DNA of 64,000 nt. Source: Candidatus Thiodiazotropha endoloripes (lineage in GTDB: Bacteria > Pseudomonadota > Gammaproteobacteria > Chromatiales > Chromatiaceae). Position 1 is the stretch's first letter, and every line of letters begins with the position of its first letter. Below the pieces are notes generated by a model that ran no database searches, was not told where the DNA came from, and was given only the letters and a program-made list of their open reading frames with translations. The DNA lies in the NCBI RefSeq assembly GCF_001708965.1, contig NZ_LVJW01000003.1, positions 1,178,001 through 1,242,000 of the forward strand, given 5' to 3'. The position numbers and the translations under genes were made by a program. Shown in pieces: positions 23,744 through 33,233 of the stretch.

Positions 23744-26689
23744 AACCACTTTGTCATGAAAGTTCCTGGGCAGGTCCATGATCACCCGGGTACCCTCTCC
23801 CTGTTCTGAATCGATGGTGATTGCACCTTTATGATCAGAGACGATTTTATAGGCAATCGCCAATCCGAGACCGGTTCCTTCTCCCGGTGCCTTGGTGGTG
23901 AAAAAGGGCTCGAACAGATAACCCAGATTCTCCTCCGATATGCCTACACCCTGATCGACGACCTGCAGTCTGATCAGGTCTCCGATCTCATCGGCTTTGA
24001 TCTCCACTGATGATCCGGAGGTGGAGGCATGACAGGCATTGGTCAGCAAGTTGACCAATACCTGGGAGATTGCCTGGCGATCCCCCTCGATCGACCACTC
24101 TGAGTCACAGTTATTGATAAAGCGGACCTGGCGTCCATCATGGGTGAGTTTGACCAGCCTGATCGCCTCCTCGACAACATTGTGCACAATGAAGCTTTGA
24201 GTGTCCGCGCCAAGCCCACCGCTGCGGCTGAAGTTCATCAGTGTTTTAACGATGTCGGTGATTCGTTGAGTTTGGTTGAGAATCTCGTTGATACTCTCTT
24301 TGATTAATTCAGGATCATCTTCATGGCGAAGATTTTGTGCCAATGAAGCGATACCGGTTACCGGATTACCAATCTCATGCGCCACACCGGCAGCCAGTCG
24401 GCCGATGGAGGCGAGTCGTTCACTGTGTGCCAGCTCAGCTTCCAGGGTCTCCAGGTCGGTCAGATCCTCCATCAGCATGACCTGGCTGGTGCGAGCTTCC
24501 TCTACCGGATGGTCCATCGGCAGCGGCGCCGGGATGGCGGCTTTATGCAGATTGAACCAGCGGCTCTTGTTGCCATGGGTTACTTCCAGGTGGTGAATAT
24601 GCTCATCCGCCGCGGAGGCAAAACCACCCAGCAGATGTCCCCAGGGTTCAGGCAGACGGTGCAGTGAGACACCGATTGCATCCCGTGCATTTACCCCAGT
24701 CATCACTTCCATGGCCAGATTCCAGATGGTGACCGTACGCAGCCTGTCGATGGTGCAGACTCCAAGGGGTAGATCGAGCAGGATCTGTCTGTGGTAGCGG
24801 CGCAGGTTATCCAGATCCGCACTCAGACCGCGAAGCCGGGTGCGGGAGTGCTCCAGTTGATCCTCGATGAAACGCATCGAATCCGCCAATGCGGTTTGGG
24901 TATGGATATCGAGTTGCAGTCGGCGGTTGATGATCATATGTGCCAGCTGAGGGCCGAGCAGTCCGGAGAGATTTCGTTCAATTCGCTCGCGCAAGCGCCG
25001 CAATTGGGAAGGTCGGGTCTCCGAGCGGGTAAGACTGAGATCGCGCAGGGCTTGCTCCACCTCCCGTTGGGCCGCTTCATGTCCCAGCATCTGGGCAAGC
25101 TGCTTGGTGAATTGGGCGGTTGAGCCGGCGCTTACCATACCGCCCATAGGCACCAGGGATTCACTGCAGCAGGCGTTAGCGGCCTCTTTCTCTCCAAGTG
25201 ACTGTTTACTGAGCAGAGAGCCGAAGACGAACAATAGGGTATTCAAGGCCAGAGACCAGAAGGTGGCAAACTCCCACTGGTCCATACCCGATGCGAGTCT
25301 CAATCCGGGTATATCGAATTCGGTGCGTATAAAACCGGAGTTTTCCAGCAGGGGGAGAAGCAGGGTGGCAGACCAGATGGCAATTCCGGCCAGTAACCCA
25401 AGGATGAATCCCATCCGGGTGGCCCGGCGCCAGTAGAGCAGACCCACAACACCGGGCAGGAACTGGGCGACCGCAACAAAGGAGATCAGGCCGAGTTGCA
25501 CCAGCCCCTGATGTTTTTCCAGCAGGATATAAAAACCGTATCCGGCCATAATGATCAGTGCGATCAACAGGCGCCGGCCGAGTAGCAGCCAGCGGTATAG
25601 ATTGACCGCCGGATCGGGGAAATTGGTCGGCAACAGAATGTGATTCAGGGTCATCGATGAGAGGGCCAGGGTGGTGATGATCATCATCGCACTGGCTGAT
25701 GATACCCCACCGATGAAGGCCAGCACCGGTAACCAGCTTGGACCCTGTTCCAGACTGATGCCAAGAGCGAAAAAATCGGGATGGATCGGCAGCTCGATCG
25801 CCTTGCCAGCCCAGAGAATGATCGGGATCGGCAGATTGATCAGCAGCAGAAAAAGTGGGAATGCCCAGCTGGCTGTGCGCAGTGCCTTGGGTTCAAGGTT
25901 CTCGGTAAACAGCATGTGAAACTGGCGGGGCAATAGAAACGCTGCAGCAAATGCCAGCAGTATGAGAGTTGCCCAGGGACCCTCTCTCACCGGTGCATAG
26001 AGTTTATCCAGAGCTTCCGGGTGGTCGGCCAACCACTGTTCCAATCCGCCAAAACCACCAAATACGCCAAACAGGGCGGTCGCTCCAATCACCAGCATGG
26101 CGACCAGTTTGACCATCGATTCAAACGCGATGGCCAGTACAAGTCCCCGATGTTTCTCCCGGCTGGTGCTGTGTCTTGCACCGAAAAGTATGGCGAACAG
26201 CACCAATGTACTGCAGAAGATCAGAGCCAGAATTCGTGGCGCGACGGTCTGGCTGGCAACCTGAAGTGAATCGGTGACCGCGCGGATCTGCAGCGCGATG
26301 TAGGGCAGAGTGCCCAACAGCATGAACAGGGTGACCAGTATGCCGGCAAGCTGGGAGCGATAACGGAAAGCGAACAGATCCGCCAGCGAGGTCAGCTGAT
26401 ACTCTCGGGTCAGACGAAGAATCGGCTGAAACAGAATCGGGGTGAGGGCGAATGCCAGAGTCACTCCAAGATAGATGGTTAAAAACAGATAGCCCTGAGT
26501 CTCTGCAAAACTGACGCTGCCATAGTAGGTCCAGGAGGTGGCATAGACACCGAGTGACAGCACATAGATGCTGGGGTGCCTGATAAACCGTTCAGGAATT
26601 CTGCCACTGTCCGCGGCAAACGCGATGAGAAACAGGATTGCCAGATAGACAACGCTGATGCCGAACAGTAGCCAGAGTTCATGGTTCAT
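23741..26689 (-). CDS. sodium:solute symporter-linked sensor histidine kinase (CrbS-like)
   Basis: 982 residues. The N-terminal ~480 residues are an SSS-type transporter domain with about 13 helices (e.g. LGVYATSWTYYGSVSFAETQ). Then comes a PAS-like segment (about 630-740), HisKA with H771 (AAGVAHEIGNPVTG) and HATPase with NLLTNACHAS, DQGVGIS and GEGTGLGLAI. The architecture is that of CrbS/MxtR-type kinases that control acetate metabolism genes. Here the neighbouring regulator is NtrC-like, not the LuxR-type CrbR. The stop codon TAG coincides with the last bases of the adjacent MITE, so the C-terminus may be slightly altered relative to the ancestral gene. Confidence 0.92.
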   Translation of the reverse strand: MNHELWLLFGISVVYLAILFLIAFAADSGRIPERFIRHPSIYVLSLGVYATSWTYYGSVSFAETQGYLFLTIYLGVTLAFALTPILFQPILRLTREYQLTSLADLFAFRYRSQLAGILVTLFMLLGTLPYIALQIRAVTDSLQVASQTVAPRILALIFCSTLVLFAILFGARHSTSREKHRGLVLAIAFESMVKLVAMLVIGATALFGVFGGFGGLEQWLADHPEALDKLYAPVREGPWATLILLAFAAAFLLPRQFHMLFTENLEPKALRTASWAFPLFLLLINLPIPIILWAGKAIELPIHPDFFALGISLEQGPSWLPVLAFIGGVSSASAMMIITTLALSSMTLNHILLPTNFPDPAVNLYRWLLLGRRLLIALIIMAGYGFYILLEKHQGLVQLGLISFVAVAQFLPGVVGLLYWRRATRMGFILGLLAGIAIWSATLLLPLLENSGFIRTEFDIPGLRLASGMDQWEFATFWSLALNTLLFVFGSLLSKQSLGEKEAANACCSESLVPMGGMVSAGSTAQFTKQLAQMLGHEAAQREVEQALRDLSLTRSETRPSQLRRLRERIERNLSGLLGPQLAHMIINRRLQLDIHTQTALADSMRFIEDQLEHSRTRLRGLSADLDNLRRYHRQILLDLPLGVCTIDRLRTVTIWNLAMEVMTGVNARDAIGVSLHRLPEPWGHLLGGFASAADEHIHHLEVTHGNKSRWFNLHKAAIPAPLPMDHPVEEARTSQVMLMEDLTDLETLEAELAHSERLASIGRLAAGVAHEIGNPVTGIASLAQNLRHEDDPELIKESINEILNQTQRITDIVKTLMNFSRSGGLGADTQSFIVHNVVEEAIRLVKLTHDGRQVRFINNCDSEWSIEGDRQAISQVLVNLLTNACHASTSGSSVEIKADEIGDLIRLQVVDQGVGISEENLGYLFEPFFTTKAPGEGTGLGLAIAYKIVSDHKGAITIDSEQGEGTRVIMDLPRNFHDKVV

Positions 26690-26870
26690 GGCGTCGTCGG
26701 TTTACCCAGGCGATGAAAAAGATGACGGCCAACCAGAGCAGGTAGGGCAGGTACCAGTGACGACCAGGAGAGGTCCACCACATCATTACTGGAGTGGAGA
26801 AGAGCAGAATGATCAGCAGAACAAGTGCCAGGGTTCTGTCAATCTGTCGATCCGGGGGTGTCTCAGGCAT
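26679..26870 (-). CDS. small two-helix membrane protein before the symporter-kinase
   Basis: 63 residues with two predicted membrane helices (LALVLLIILLFSTPVMMWW and LPYLLWLAVIFFIAWV) and a basic tail RRRHEP. Its 3' end overlaps the start of the symporter-kinase gene by 11 nt, so the two are translationally coupled. Small proteins encoded before SSS proteins often act as accessory subunits (compare DUF4212 before the acetate symporter in this window); family not identified. Confidence 0.7.
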   Translation of the reverse strand: MPETPPDRQIDRTLALVLLIILLFSTPVMMWWTSPGRHWYLPYLLWLAVIFFIAWVNRRRHEP

Positions 26871-26884
26871 TAAAGAAGCCTAGC

Positions 26885-26907
26885 AGTTGTTACTTAAGGT
26901 AACAACT
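26885..26907. promoter_or_regulatory. 9-bp palindrome upstream of the symporter-kinase operon
   Basis: AGTTGTTAC (26885-26893), TTAAG centre, GTAACAACT (26899-26907): perfect 9-bp arms, beginning 15 bp upstream of the start of the 63-aa gene. The core TTAC-N5-GTA also occurs upstream of the acetate symporter operon at 19853-19864. A possible operator for negative or autoregulatory control. Confidence 0.5.
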
Positions 26908-26995
26908 ATCTTCTGCGCAGCGGGGGCTCTTTTAGGTGATTGAGACGGAAATGCAAATAGAGGGGCGCCCCACTCAAGGCGTCCCCCGGTTTGGA

Positions 26996-27958
26996 CTATT
27001 TTTGGCCGTTGATGTTATCGACCATTTCGTGGAGTTTTGCAGAGAGCTCATTGGGTTCAAATTTAGGTACATAGGCATCGGCACCAACCCCTTTACCCAA
27101 GGCCATGTTGGCATCGGCGGAGAGTGAGGAGTGCATGATGATTGGAATGTCGCTGAAGCGGGCATCCTCCTTGATCTTTTTGGTCAGTACATAGCCATCC
27201 ATTTCAGGCATTTCAACATCGGTGAGGATGATCTGCACAAAGTCACTCGGCCTGTGATCGGTTGCGCTGGCTCGTTCGGCAATCTCCTTGAGCTTATTCC
27301 AGGCTTCAGCGCCATTTGAGGTGCTGATGTATTTCATGCCCATATGATCGAGGGTACGCATGATCTGATCCCGGGCCACCGCTGAATCATCTGCAAACAG
27401 CAGGGTGACATCGCTGTCCTCGACCTGTTTGATGCCATCGAAGATATCCGAACCCTGACCAAATCCTGAGGTCTGGCTCAGCACCATCTCCACGTCCATG
27501 ATCATAACCAGGCGACTATCTTTCAGTTCTGTCACTGCGGTAACCAGGCCACCATGCTGCTGGGCCATCATCGGTGGAGGGACTTTCACATCCTCCCAGG
27601 CCAGACGTTCGATGGTATCCACGGCATGCACCAGAAAGCCCTGAACATTTTTGTTGTATTCAGTGACGATCAGAATACCCGGCTTCTCTTCAGTCTGTAT
27701 TCCGCAGAAGTCAGGCAGGTTGATGACTGGAATCATATTACCGCGCAAACTGACCATGCCTTCCACCGAAGCCGGCATGTCCGGCGCGTGGGTAATCTCC
27801 GGCACGAGCATCACTTCGCGTACCTTGAATACATTCACACCGTAGGTCTCTTCACGACCTGTTCTGACATCCTTTCCAAGGCTGAAAAGGAGAACCTCTA
27901 AACGATTTGTACCGGCAAGGCGTGTGCGGTCGTCTACAGATTTAATAAAATTGGACAT
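26996..27958 (-). CDS. cheV: chemotaxis protein CheV
   Basis: 320 residues: a CheW-like domain (about 20-165; FKVREVMLVPEITHAPDMPA, SLRGNMIPVINLPDF) followed by a REC domain (about 185-315; acceptor in IILTDVEMPEMDGY). CheV couples receptors to CheA and is modulated by phosphorylation, often as a phosphate sink. It is a stand-alone gene here, as in many gammaproteobacteria. Behind the stop on the minus strand, GGGG-A-CGCC can pair with GGCGCCCC (about 26956-26982), a possible terminator. Confidence 0.95.
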   Translation of the reverse strand: MSNFIKSVDDRTRLAGTNRLEVLLFSLGKDVRTGREETYGVNVFKVREVMLVPEITHAPDMPASVEGMVSLRGNMIPVINLPDFCGIQTEEKPGILIVTEYNKNVQGFLVHAVDTIERLAWEDVKVPPPMMAQQHGGLVTAVTELKDSRLVMIMDVEMVLSQTSGFGQGSDIFDGIKQVEDSDVTLLFADDSAVARDQIMRTLDHMGMKYISTSNGAEAWNKLKEIAERASATDHRPSDFVQIILTDVEMPEMDGYVLTKKIKEDARFSDIPIIMHSSLSADANMALGKGVGADAYVPKFEPNELSAKLHEMVDNINGQK

Positions 27959-28327
27959 TTTTAGTTACTCAGAATTTTGTCGCATTTCAGGATTGTGGGT
28001 AATTTGAGCACGCCAAAACGACTCTTCCCGACTGATGTTTGTAGCGGTCGATTTGGGCAAAGCTTTAGTCGCAGCCGCTTCCACAGGCCAATCCGGGTGA
28101 GTTGATGGTTGTGTCGGTATGAGAGAATCTCAAATTCCAATGTGGCTGCTTGGAAAATTCTTATGATTTCGGTTAATAACTCAAGATAAATAACTGGAAA
28201 AAGGCTATATTTTACCCCAAGATCAGTGAATGCAGCTGTTTTGCCGGATTAAGATCAAGATACATTGATGATTCCAGGGCCAGGCCCGAATGCAAACCGG
28301 CAATCAGCTATTTAGAGGAGAATGCGT
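27959..28327. other. divergent intergenic region, cheV / K+ channel operon
   Basis: About 370 bp, holding the promoters of both divergent units. I see no strong palindrome or conserved box; a TATATT at about 28207-28212 could be a -10 element for the rightward operon but lacks a good -35. Confidence 0.3.
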
Positions 28328-28711
28328 GTGAATCCGGAAAAGGTACTGTTTGGTTTTTTTATTGTACTTGCCCTGACCCTCAATTTCGGTTTTTTTGTCG
28401 GTGAACTGGACAATCCGGACCATCACCATGTCTATGAACTGTTCGCCGTGGTCGTGGTAAACCTGGTTGCCACCGTTCTCAAATTCGGCGACCGCACCCA
28501 GATGGGGGCTGTGCTGCTGGCCACCAGTCTGGTTGCGCTGCTACAGCTTTTCGCCGCGGCTTTGGTGTGGACTGTCGCGGTACATGTCACTGAAACCGGA
28601 CTGACAACCGTTACCATGGCCAGCATCGTTTCCCTCTCCGGTGGCGCCATGCTGGCTAATGTGGTTTCAGTGGTTCTGTTGATCATTGAAACGGTGATGC
28701 TACGTCGCTGA
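28328..28711 (+). CDS. four-helix membrane protein encoded with a K+ channel
   Basis: The GTG at 28328 is preferred: GAGGAG (28315-28320) is 7 nt upstream, whereas the ATG at 28322 would be only 1 nt from it. The 127-residue product has about four membrane helices (KVLFGFFIVLALTLNFGFFV; YELFAVVVVNLVATVL; an Ala/Leu-rich third; a C-terminal one) and a His triplet in DNPDHHHVYE. It may correspond to the family listed as DUF6394, found next to K+ channel genes, but I am not certain. The K+ channel gene starts 12 nt after its stop. Confidence 0.7.
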   Translation: MNPEKVLFGFFIVLALTLNFGFFVGELDNPDHHHVYELFAVVVVNLVATVLKFGDRTQMGAVLLATSLVALLQLFAAALVWTVAVHVTETGLTTVTMASIVSLSGGAMLANVVSVVLLIIETVMLRR

Positions 28712-28723
28712 CGCCGGCAAACG

Positions 28724-30427
28724 ATGAACAACATCATCTTTCTGATCTTTCGGCGCATGCGGGCGCCACTGCTGACCCTGGTACTGGCTTATTCAGTGGC
28801 GGTGCTGGGCCTGGTACTGATTCCCGGCCGGGATGGTGATGGCAATGTCTACTACATGGATTTTTTGCACGCCTTCTATTTTGTCAGTTATATGTCCAGT
28901 ACCATCGGATTTGGCGAATTGCCCTATCCATTCACTGCAGCTCAGCGCTTGTGGGTCACTCTGTCGATCTTTTTCACGGTGGTTGTCTGGCTCTATTCCA
29001 TCGGTACCGTGTTGGCTCTGCTCAAGGATGAAACCTTCCAGAAGGCACTGACAGAACGAAGATTTGCAAGAAAAATCAGTAGATTGAGGGAGCCTTTTTA
29101 TCTGGTATCTGGTTATGGGCAAACCGGGGAGGCGCTGGTTAAGGCATTGACCGATCGTAGTCAGCATGCGGTCGTAATCGATATTCTGCAGGAAAGAGTG
29201 AATCTGCTGAAGCTGGAGAACCTGCGTGAGTATGTACCCGGTTTGTGTGCGGATGCGCGTCTACCGGAGCATCTGCTGGAGGCTGGTCTGAAACACCCCC
29301 TGTGTGAGGGTGTGGTGGCATTGACCAACTCCAATGAGACCAATCTGAAGATTGCGATTACCGCCAAACTGCTGCATCCCGATATCGAGGTGATCTGCCG
29401 GGCCGACTCCCACGATATTGAAAAGAATATGGCCTCATTCGGCACCGACTACATCATCGATCCCTTTGATGCGTTCGCACTCTATCTGGCGACGGCAATC
29501 CAGGCACCCTGTCTCAGCCTGATGCAGGACTGGCTCTCGTTGGGGTTTAATGACCTGCTCAGTGATCCGATTCATCCGCCAAAAAAAGGATTGTGGGTAA
29601 TTTGCGGGTATGGTCGTTTCGGTAAAGCGGTATACGATAAACTGGTCAAAGAGGATCTCGAGGTGGTGGTGATCGAGGCTGAACCCAGCCAGACCGGTAC
29701 CCCGCAGACACAGCTGGTGGTCGGCAGGGGAACAGAGGCCGATACCTTGATGGAAGCAAGTATCGAGCGTGCCGTAGGACTGGTGGCCGGCACCGACAAC
29801 GATGCCAACAATCTTTCGATTATCATGACCGCACGAGAGTTGAATCCGGATCTGTTTGTGATACTGCGGCAGAATCGTAAATACAATGACCCGGTGATAC
29901 ATGCGGTGGGTGCTGATATGGTGATGTTGCCGAGTGAGATCATCGCCAACAGAATTCGGGTGTTGTTGGGTGTTCCGATGCAGCATCAGTTCGTCAAGTT
30001 GGCGATGCACCAGGATGACGAGTGGGCCTGTCAATTGATCAGTCGTATCTCAGCATTGGTTACCGAGCATGCTCCGGATGTCTGGGAAGTTGCTTTCACA
30101 GAACAGGATACCCATGCGGTATGTCAATATGTTCGGGAGGGACGGAACCTGACCTTGGGAGAGTTGACCACCGACCCCCGGGATCGAACCAGTCCATTAC
30201 CCTGTATTCCTCTGATGTTCTTGAGGCACAATGATTATACCTTACTGCCGGGTGAGGATCTGGTTGTGCAAAAAGATGACCATTTTCTATTCTGTGGTAG
30301 GGTGTCGGCTAAACACAGGATGGAATGGACCCTGCAAAATGAAAACGCCTTGAACTATATTCTAACGGGTGAGACCAGACCACAGGGCTGGATCTGGCGA
30401 AGACTGCAAAAAAGAGAGGTGACATGA
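28724..30427 (+). CDS. potassium channel with two RCK/TrkA-N domains
   Basis: 567 residues. Two membrane helices (about 14-33 and 70-100) flank a pore loop with selectivity filter TIGFGE (60-65), a bacterial variant of TVGYG. Behind it are two Rossmann RCK domains, the first with SGYGQTGEALVKAL (about 128-141) and the second with CGYGRFGKAVYDKL (about 294-307), and a TrkA-C-like tail (YTLLPGEDLVVQKDDHFLF). Nucleotide binding to the RCK domains gates such channels. The ATGA overlap with the following hemerythrin gene shows translational coupling. Confidence 0.9.
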   Translation: MNNIIFLIFRRMRAPLLTLVLAYSVAVLGLVLIPGRDGDGNVYYMDFLHAFYFVSYMSSTIGFGELPYPFTAAQRLWVTLSIFFTVVVWLYSIGTVLALLKDETFQKALTERRFARKISRLREPFYLVSGYGQTGEALVKALTDRSQHAVVIDILQERVNLLKLENLREYVPGLCADARLPEHLLEAGLKHPLCEGVVALTNSNETNLKIAITAKLLHPDIEVICRADSHDIEKNMASFGTDYIIDPFDAFALYLATAIQAPCLSLMQDWLSLGFNDLLSDPIHPPKKGLWVICGYGRFGKAVYDKLVKEDLEVVVIEAEPSQTGTPQTQLVVGRGTEADTLMEASIERAVGLVAGTDNDANNLSIIMTARELNPDLFVILRQNRKYNDPVIHAVGADMVMLPSEIIANRIRVLLGVPMQHQFVKLAMHQDDEWACQLISRISALVTEHAPDVWEVAFTEQDTHAVCQYVREGRNLTLGELTTDPRDRTSPLPCIPLMFLRHNDYTLLPGEDLVVQKDDHFLFCGRVSAKHRMEWTLQNENALNYILTGETRPQGWIWRRLQKREVT

Positions 30428-30981
30428 GTCAACTACTAGAAAAACTGCATCGGGACCACATCAATCTCGCTCGTCTACTCGACCTGCTCTCTGCAGAACT
30501 CGACGCACTGGCTGCTGGCCACGAATCGAACTTCGATCTGAAGATAGAGATGTTGGATTACATCGAGCACTATGCCGAACAGTCGCATCATCCTACCGAA
30601 GACCAGATCAATGCGGTCGCCTTCAAGAAAAAATCGATGCAGCCCCATGCTGCCCTCTATGAACGGGTCTGTCGTGAACATGTCAGCCTGCTGGGGCTGG
30701 CCAGTCGTTTCCGAACCACGCTGGAGGGAGCGATGCAGGGTGAAGTGTTGCTTCGTGATGAAGTCGAGACACAGGGACGGGAGTTCGTAGCCTTGCAACG
30801 CCAGCATATCGACCTGGAAGAGGAGGAGGTATTCCCTCTGGTAGATGAGGCCTTGAGTGAGAAGGATTGGCAAAAGCTCGAAGCGGAGATCACTCATGGT
30901 GAAGATCCGGTATTCCATCGAGAGGATTACAATCGCTTTCGCAGTCTGATCGACTATCTGAAGGCCCATGAGGATGAGTAG
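30424..30981 (+). CDS. hemerythrin-like (HHE) domain protein
   Basis: 185 residues, all helical, with the iron ligand pattern of hemerythrins/HHE proteins: HRDHINLARLLD, DYIEHYAEQSHHPTED (a His-His-x-x-E/D arrangement), REHVSLLGLA and QRQHIDLEEEEVFP. It binds a di-iron centre for oxygen, NO or peroxide sensing, or storage. Its ATG overlaps the TGA of the K+ channel gene (ATGA at 30424-30427), so it is made together with the channel. An oxygen or NO input into channel gating would be a new idea and is inference. Confidence 0.85.
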   Translation: MSQLLEKLHRDHINLARLLDLLSAELDALAAGHESNFDLKIEMLDYIEHYAEQSHHPTEDQINAVAFKKKSMQPHAALYERVCREHVSLLGLASRFRTTLEGAMQGEVLLRDEVETQGREFVALQRQHIDLEEEEVFPLVDEALSEKDWQKLEAEITHGEDPVFHREDYNRFRSLIDYLKAHEDE

Positions 30982-31221
30982 CAATCCGAATCAGTAGCCA
31001 ATGGAGGGTTTCAGCCGAATATCTCCGGCATAGCTTCCGTTTCGATGCCATTGGGGAAATCCAAAGGGCTGATTGGATTATTTCTACCTGATTGATCAGA
31101 AAGAGTGCCGGGGTTGTGGCTTTCCACAATAAAGAATCCAGACGGGTTGGCCGATAGGTAACTCAAATAGCGGATTATTTTTGATCGGCAAATTTCAATC
31201 CATATCTACGTTGGTCGGACG

Positions 31222-32133
31222 ATGTTGGCTTCTCTGCAATCAAAAGGACGGGGGGTTTTTCTACTAGGTATCTTGCTGATGCTTGGTAGGCCTGATTTGG
31301 CCCTGTCTGGTGCCATGCCATTGGAGTCGCAGATCTATATGGCAGGACTGCATGAATCAGAATGGGTATTTGCCGGGTCTGATATCAGCTGTGAACTGCG
31401 CCACAAAGTACCTCAGTTCGGTCAGGCCATCTTCCGCCGTATTGCCGGTGACGACCTGTTTTTTCGAATCAACAGTTTCCAACCGATTCCCGAAAAACTG
31501 GAAGGGACCTTAAGGGAGGTCTCTCCCGCCTGGGAGCATCACTTACCGGATGATCTGCAGCAGCATCTGGTGATCCACACCGGTATGCGACCCATCCGAT
31601 TGGGACGCAAACCGGCCGGTTGGTTGTTGACCTCACTCTCCAAGGGACAGGTCGGCAGTTTTGACTTTCTCGATTGGGACGACAGTCGCCGGCAGGTGCA
31701 TGTGCGGCTGTCACCAGTGAAGTTCCAGAAACCCTATCGGGAGTTTAAACAGTGCCTCAGCCAACTCTCAACCGAGGGCTTCGAGACATTGAAGGAGTCA
31801 ACCGTACTGTTTGCCCTGGATGTCCACGATCTGGACAAAAAGGCAAAACAGCGGCTGGATCGCCTGGTTAAATATATCCTGGCGGATGAAAAACTGGTGG
31901 GTATCACCGTAGCCGGCCATGCGGATGATCAGGGGAGTCGCCGCTACAACAAGAAGCTCTCGGCCAGAAGAGCGGCAACAGTCTCCAACTATCTGGTCTC
32001 CAAAGGTGTCGATGCAGGCATTATTCGCAAGCGCCATTACGGCGAATCCAGACCGGCAATCCCGAAACGGAGTGAGCGGGCGAGGGCGGCCAACAGGCGA
32101 GCAAAAATCAGTCTCACCCGTGGTGACAGGTGA
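31222..32133 (+). CDS. MotY-like OmpA-family protein
   Basis: 303 residues with a signal peptide (GVFLLGILLMLGRPDLALSG). The N-terminal half (MPLESQIYMAGLHESEWVF, ISCELRHKVPQFGQAIF) resembles MotY, the T-ring protein of sodium-driven polar flagella. The C-terminal half is an OmpA peptidoglycan-binding domain (VAGHADDQGSRRYNKKLSARRAATVSNYLVSKGV). MotY anchors the PomAB stator around the flagellar rod. No other flagellar genes are adjacent, which is usual for motY. The start ATG 31222 gives a slightly long n-region; the codon is not certain. Confidence 0.85.
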   Translation: MLASLQSKGRGVFLLGILLMLGRPDLALSGAMPLESQIYMAGLHESEWVFAGSDISCELRHKVPQFGQAIFRRIAGDDLFFRINSFQPIPEKLEGTLREVSPAWEHHLPDDLQQHLVIHTGMRPIRLGRKPAGWLLTSLSKGQVGSFDFLDWDDSRRQVHVRLSPVKFQKPYREFKQCLSQLSTEGFETLKESTVLFALDVHDLDKKAKQRLDRLVKYILADEKLVGITVAGHADDQGSRRYNKKLSARRAATVSNYLVSKGVDAGIIRKRHYGESRPAIPKRSERARAANRRAKISLTRGDR

Positions 32134-32510
32134 TCAGAGGAGTCAGATCCTTCAACCTTGATTCTATTCAGGTTTAATCAAGCCAAACCGTGCTGCGTAG
32201 CTTTGGTCATGCTTCTTGACTAGAATCATGGCTAGGGCCAGTTGATACGAATCCAATCAGCCCTTGGAGTTGTGCCAGAAATTGCACTGCTCGCCGTCCT
32301 TTTCACATAACCAAACTTCTAACCTCGCGCATTGACATGCGCATTTTCGGAGGCAGCAGGGTCGATTGGATTCGTTAAAACAGGCCCATACAGGCTTGTT
32401 CAAACAATTAATAACCTGATCAGGGGAGTATTTGTACTTCCGGCACACCATGTGCAGGGTGACCTATATATCTGAACAACGATAATCACAAAATTTGAGG
32501 AGACAGACTT
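32134..32510. other. 377-bp gap between motY-like gene and phbB, holding a MITE
   Basis: Apart from the MITE at 32233-32390 it contains the phbB leader with GAGGAG at about 32498-32503. No gene is visible. Confidence 0.5.
32233..32390. mobile_element. short diverged copy of the TAGGGCCTG MITE
   Basis: Left end TAGGGCCAGTTGATAC, then GAATCCAAT; right end ATTGGATTCGTT, then AAAACAGGCCCATA. The ends match those of the element at 23476-23743 with several changes, and this copy is shorter (158 bp). Inside, GCGCAT-TGAC-ATGCGC followed by ATTTT parallels the terminator of the longer copy. No coding capacity. Confidence 0.7.
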
Positions 32511-33233
32511 ATGGCACGTGTTGCACTCGTGACTGGTGGTACCCGGGGTATTGGAGAGGCGATCAGCCTGGCACTGAAAGAGGCTGGTTATACTGTGGCT
32601 GCAAATTATGCGGGTAATGACAAGGCGGCAGAGGCCTTTACCCAAGCTACCGGTATTCATGCCTATAAGTTCGATGTCAGTGACTATGAGGCGGTTGCAG
32701 CGGGGATTCAACAGATCGAACAGGACCTCGGGCCAGTCGATGTGCTGATCAACAATGCGGGCATTACCCGTGATGCAACCATGCACAAAATGTCTTTTGA
32801 AAACTGGGACAAGGTGATCCAGACCAATCTTGCCTCCTGTTTCAATACCTGTCATGCAGTGATCAACGGCATGCGCGAACGGGGATTTGGACGCATCGTC
32901 AACGTTGGTTCGGTCAACGGACAGGCCGGACAGTATGGGCAGGTGAACTATGCCGCCGCAAAGTCTGGTATTCATGGCTTTACCAAGGCACTGGCAAAAG
33001 AGGGGGCAGCCAAGGGCATAACCGTCAACGCGGTGGCGCCAGGTTATGTTTCAACCGATATGGTCAGGGCGGTGCCGGAGGATGTACTGGCGAAGATTAT
33101 CAAGACGATTCCAGTTGGCCGCTTGGGTGAGCCGGAGGATATTGCCCGCTCAGTGCTGTTTCTGGTTGCCGATGAGGCCAGCTTCATAACCGGATCCACG
33201 TTATCGGTGAATGGCGGGCAGCATATGTATTGA
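32511..33233 (+). CDS. phbB: acetoacetyl-CoA reductase
   Basis: 240 residues of a classical short-chain dehydrogenase: NADP-binding TGGTRGIG, NNAG at 81-84, catalytic S134, Y147 and K151 (NYAAAKSG). The ITRDATMHKMSFENWDKV segment and the C-terminal TLSVNGGQHMY are typical of PhbB rather than FabG. It reduces acetoacetyl-CoA to (R)-3-hydroxybutyryl-CoA for polyhydroxyalkanoate storage, a natural companion of acetyl-CoA surplus. phbA and phbC are not in the window. Good GAGGAG ribosome-binding site. Confidence 0.92.
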   Translation: MARVALVTGGTRGIGEAISLALKEAGYTVAANYAGNDKAAEAFTQATGIHAYKFDVSDYEAVAAGIQQIEQDLGPVDVLINNAGITRDATMHKMSFENWDKVIQTNLASCFNTCHAVINGMRERGFGRIVNVGSVNGQAGQYGQVNYAAAKSGIHGFTKALAKEGAAKGITVNAVAPGYVSTDMVRAVPEDVLAKIIKTIPVGRLGEPEDIARSVLFLVADEASFITGSTLSVNGGQHMY

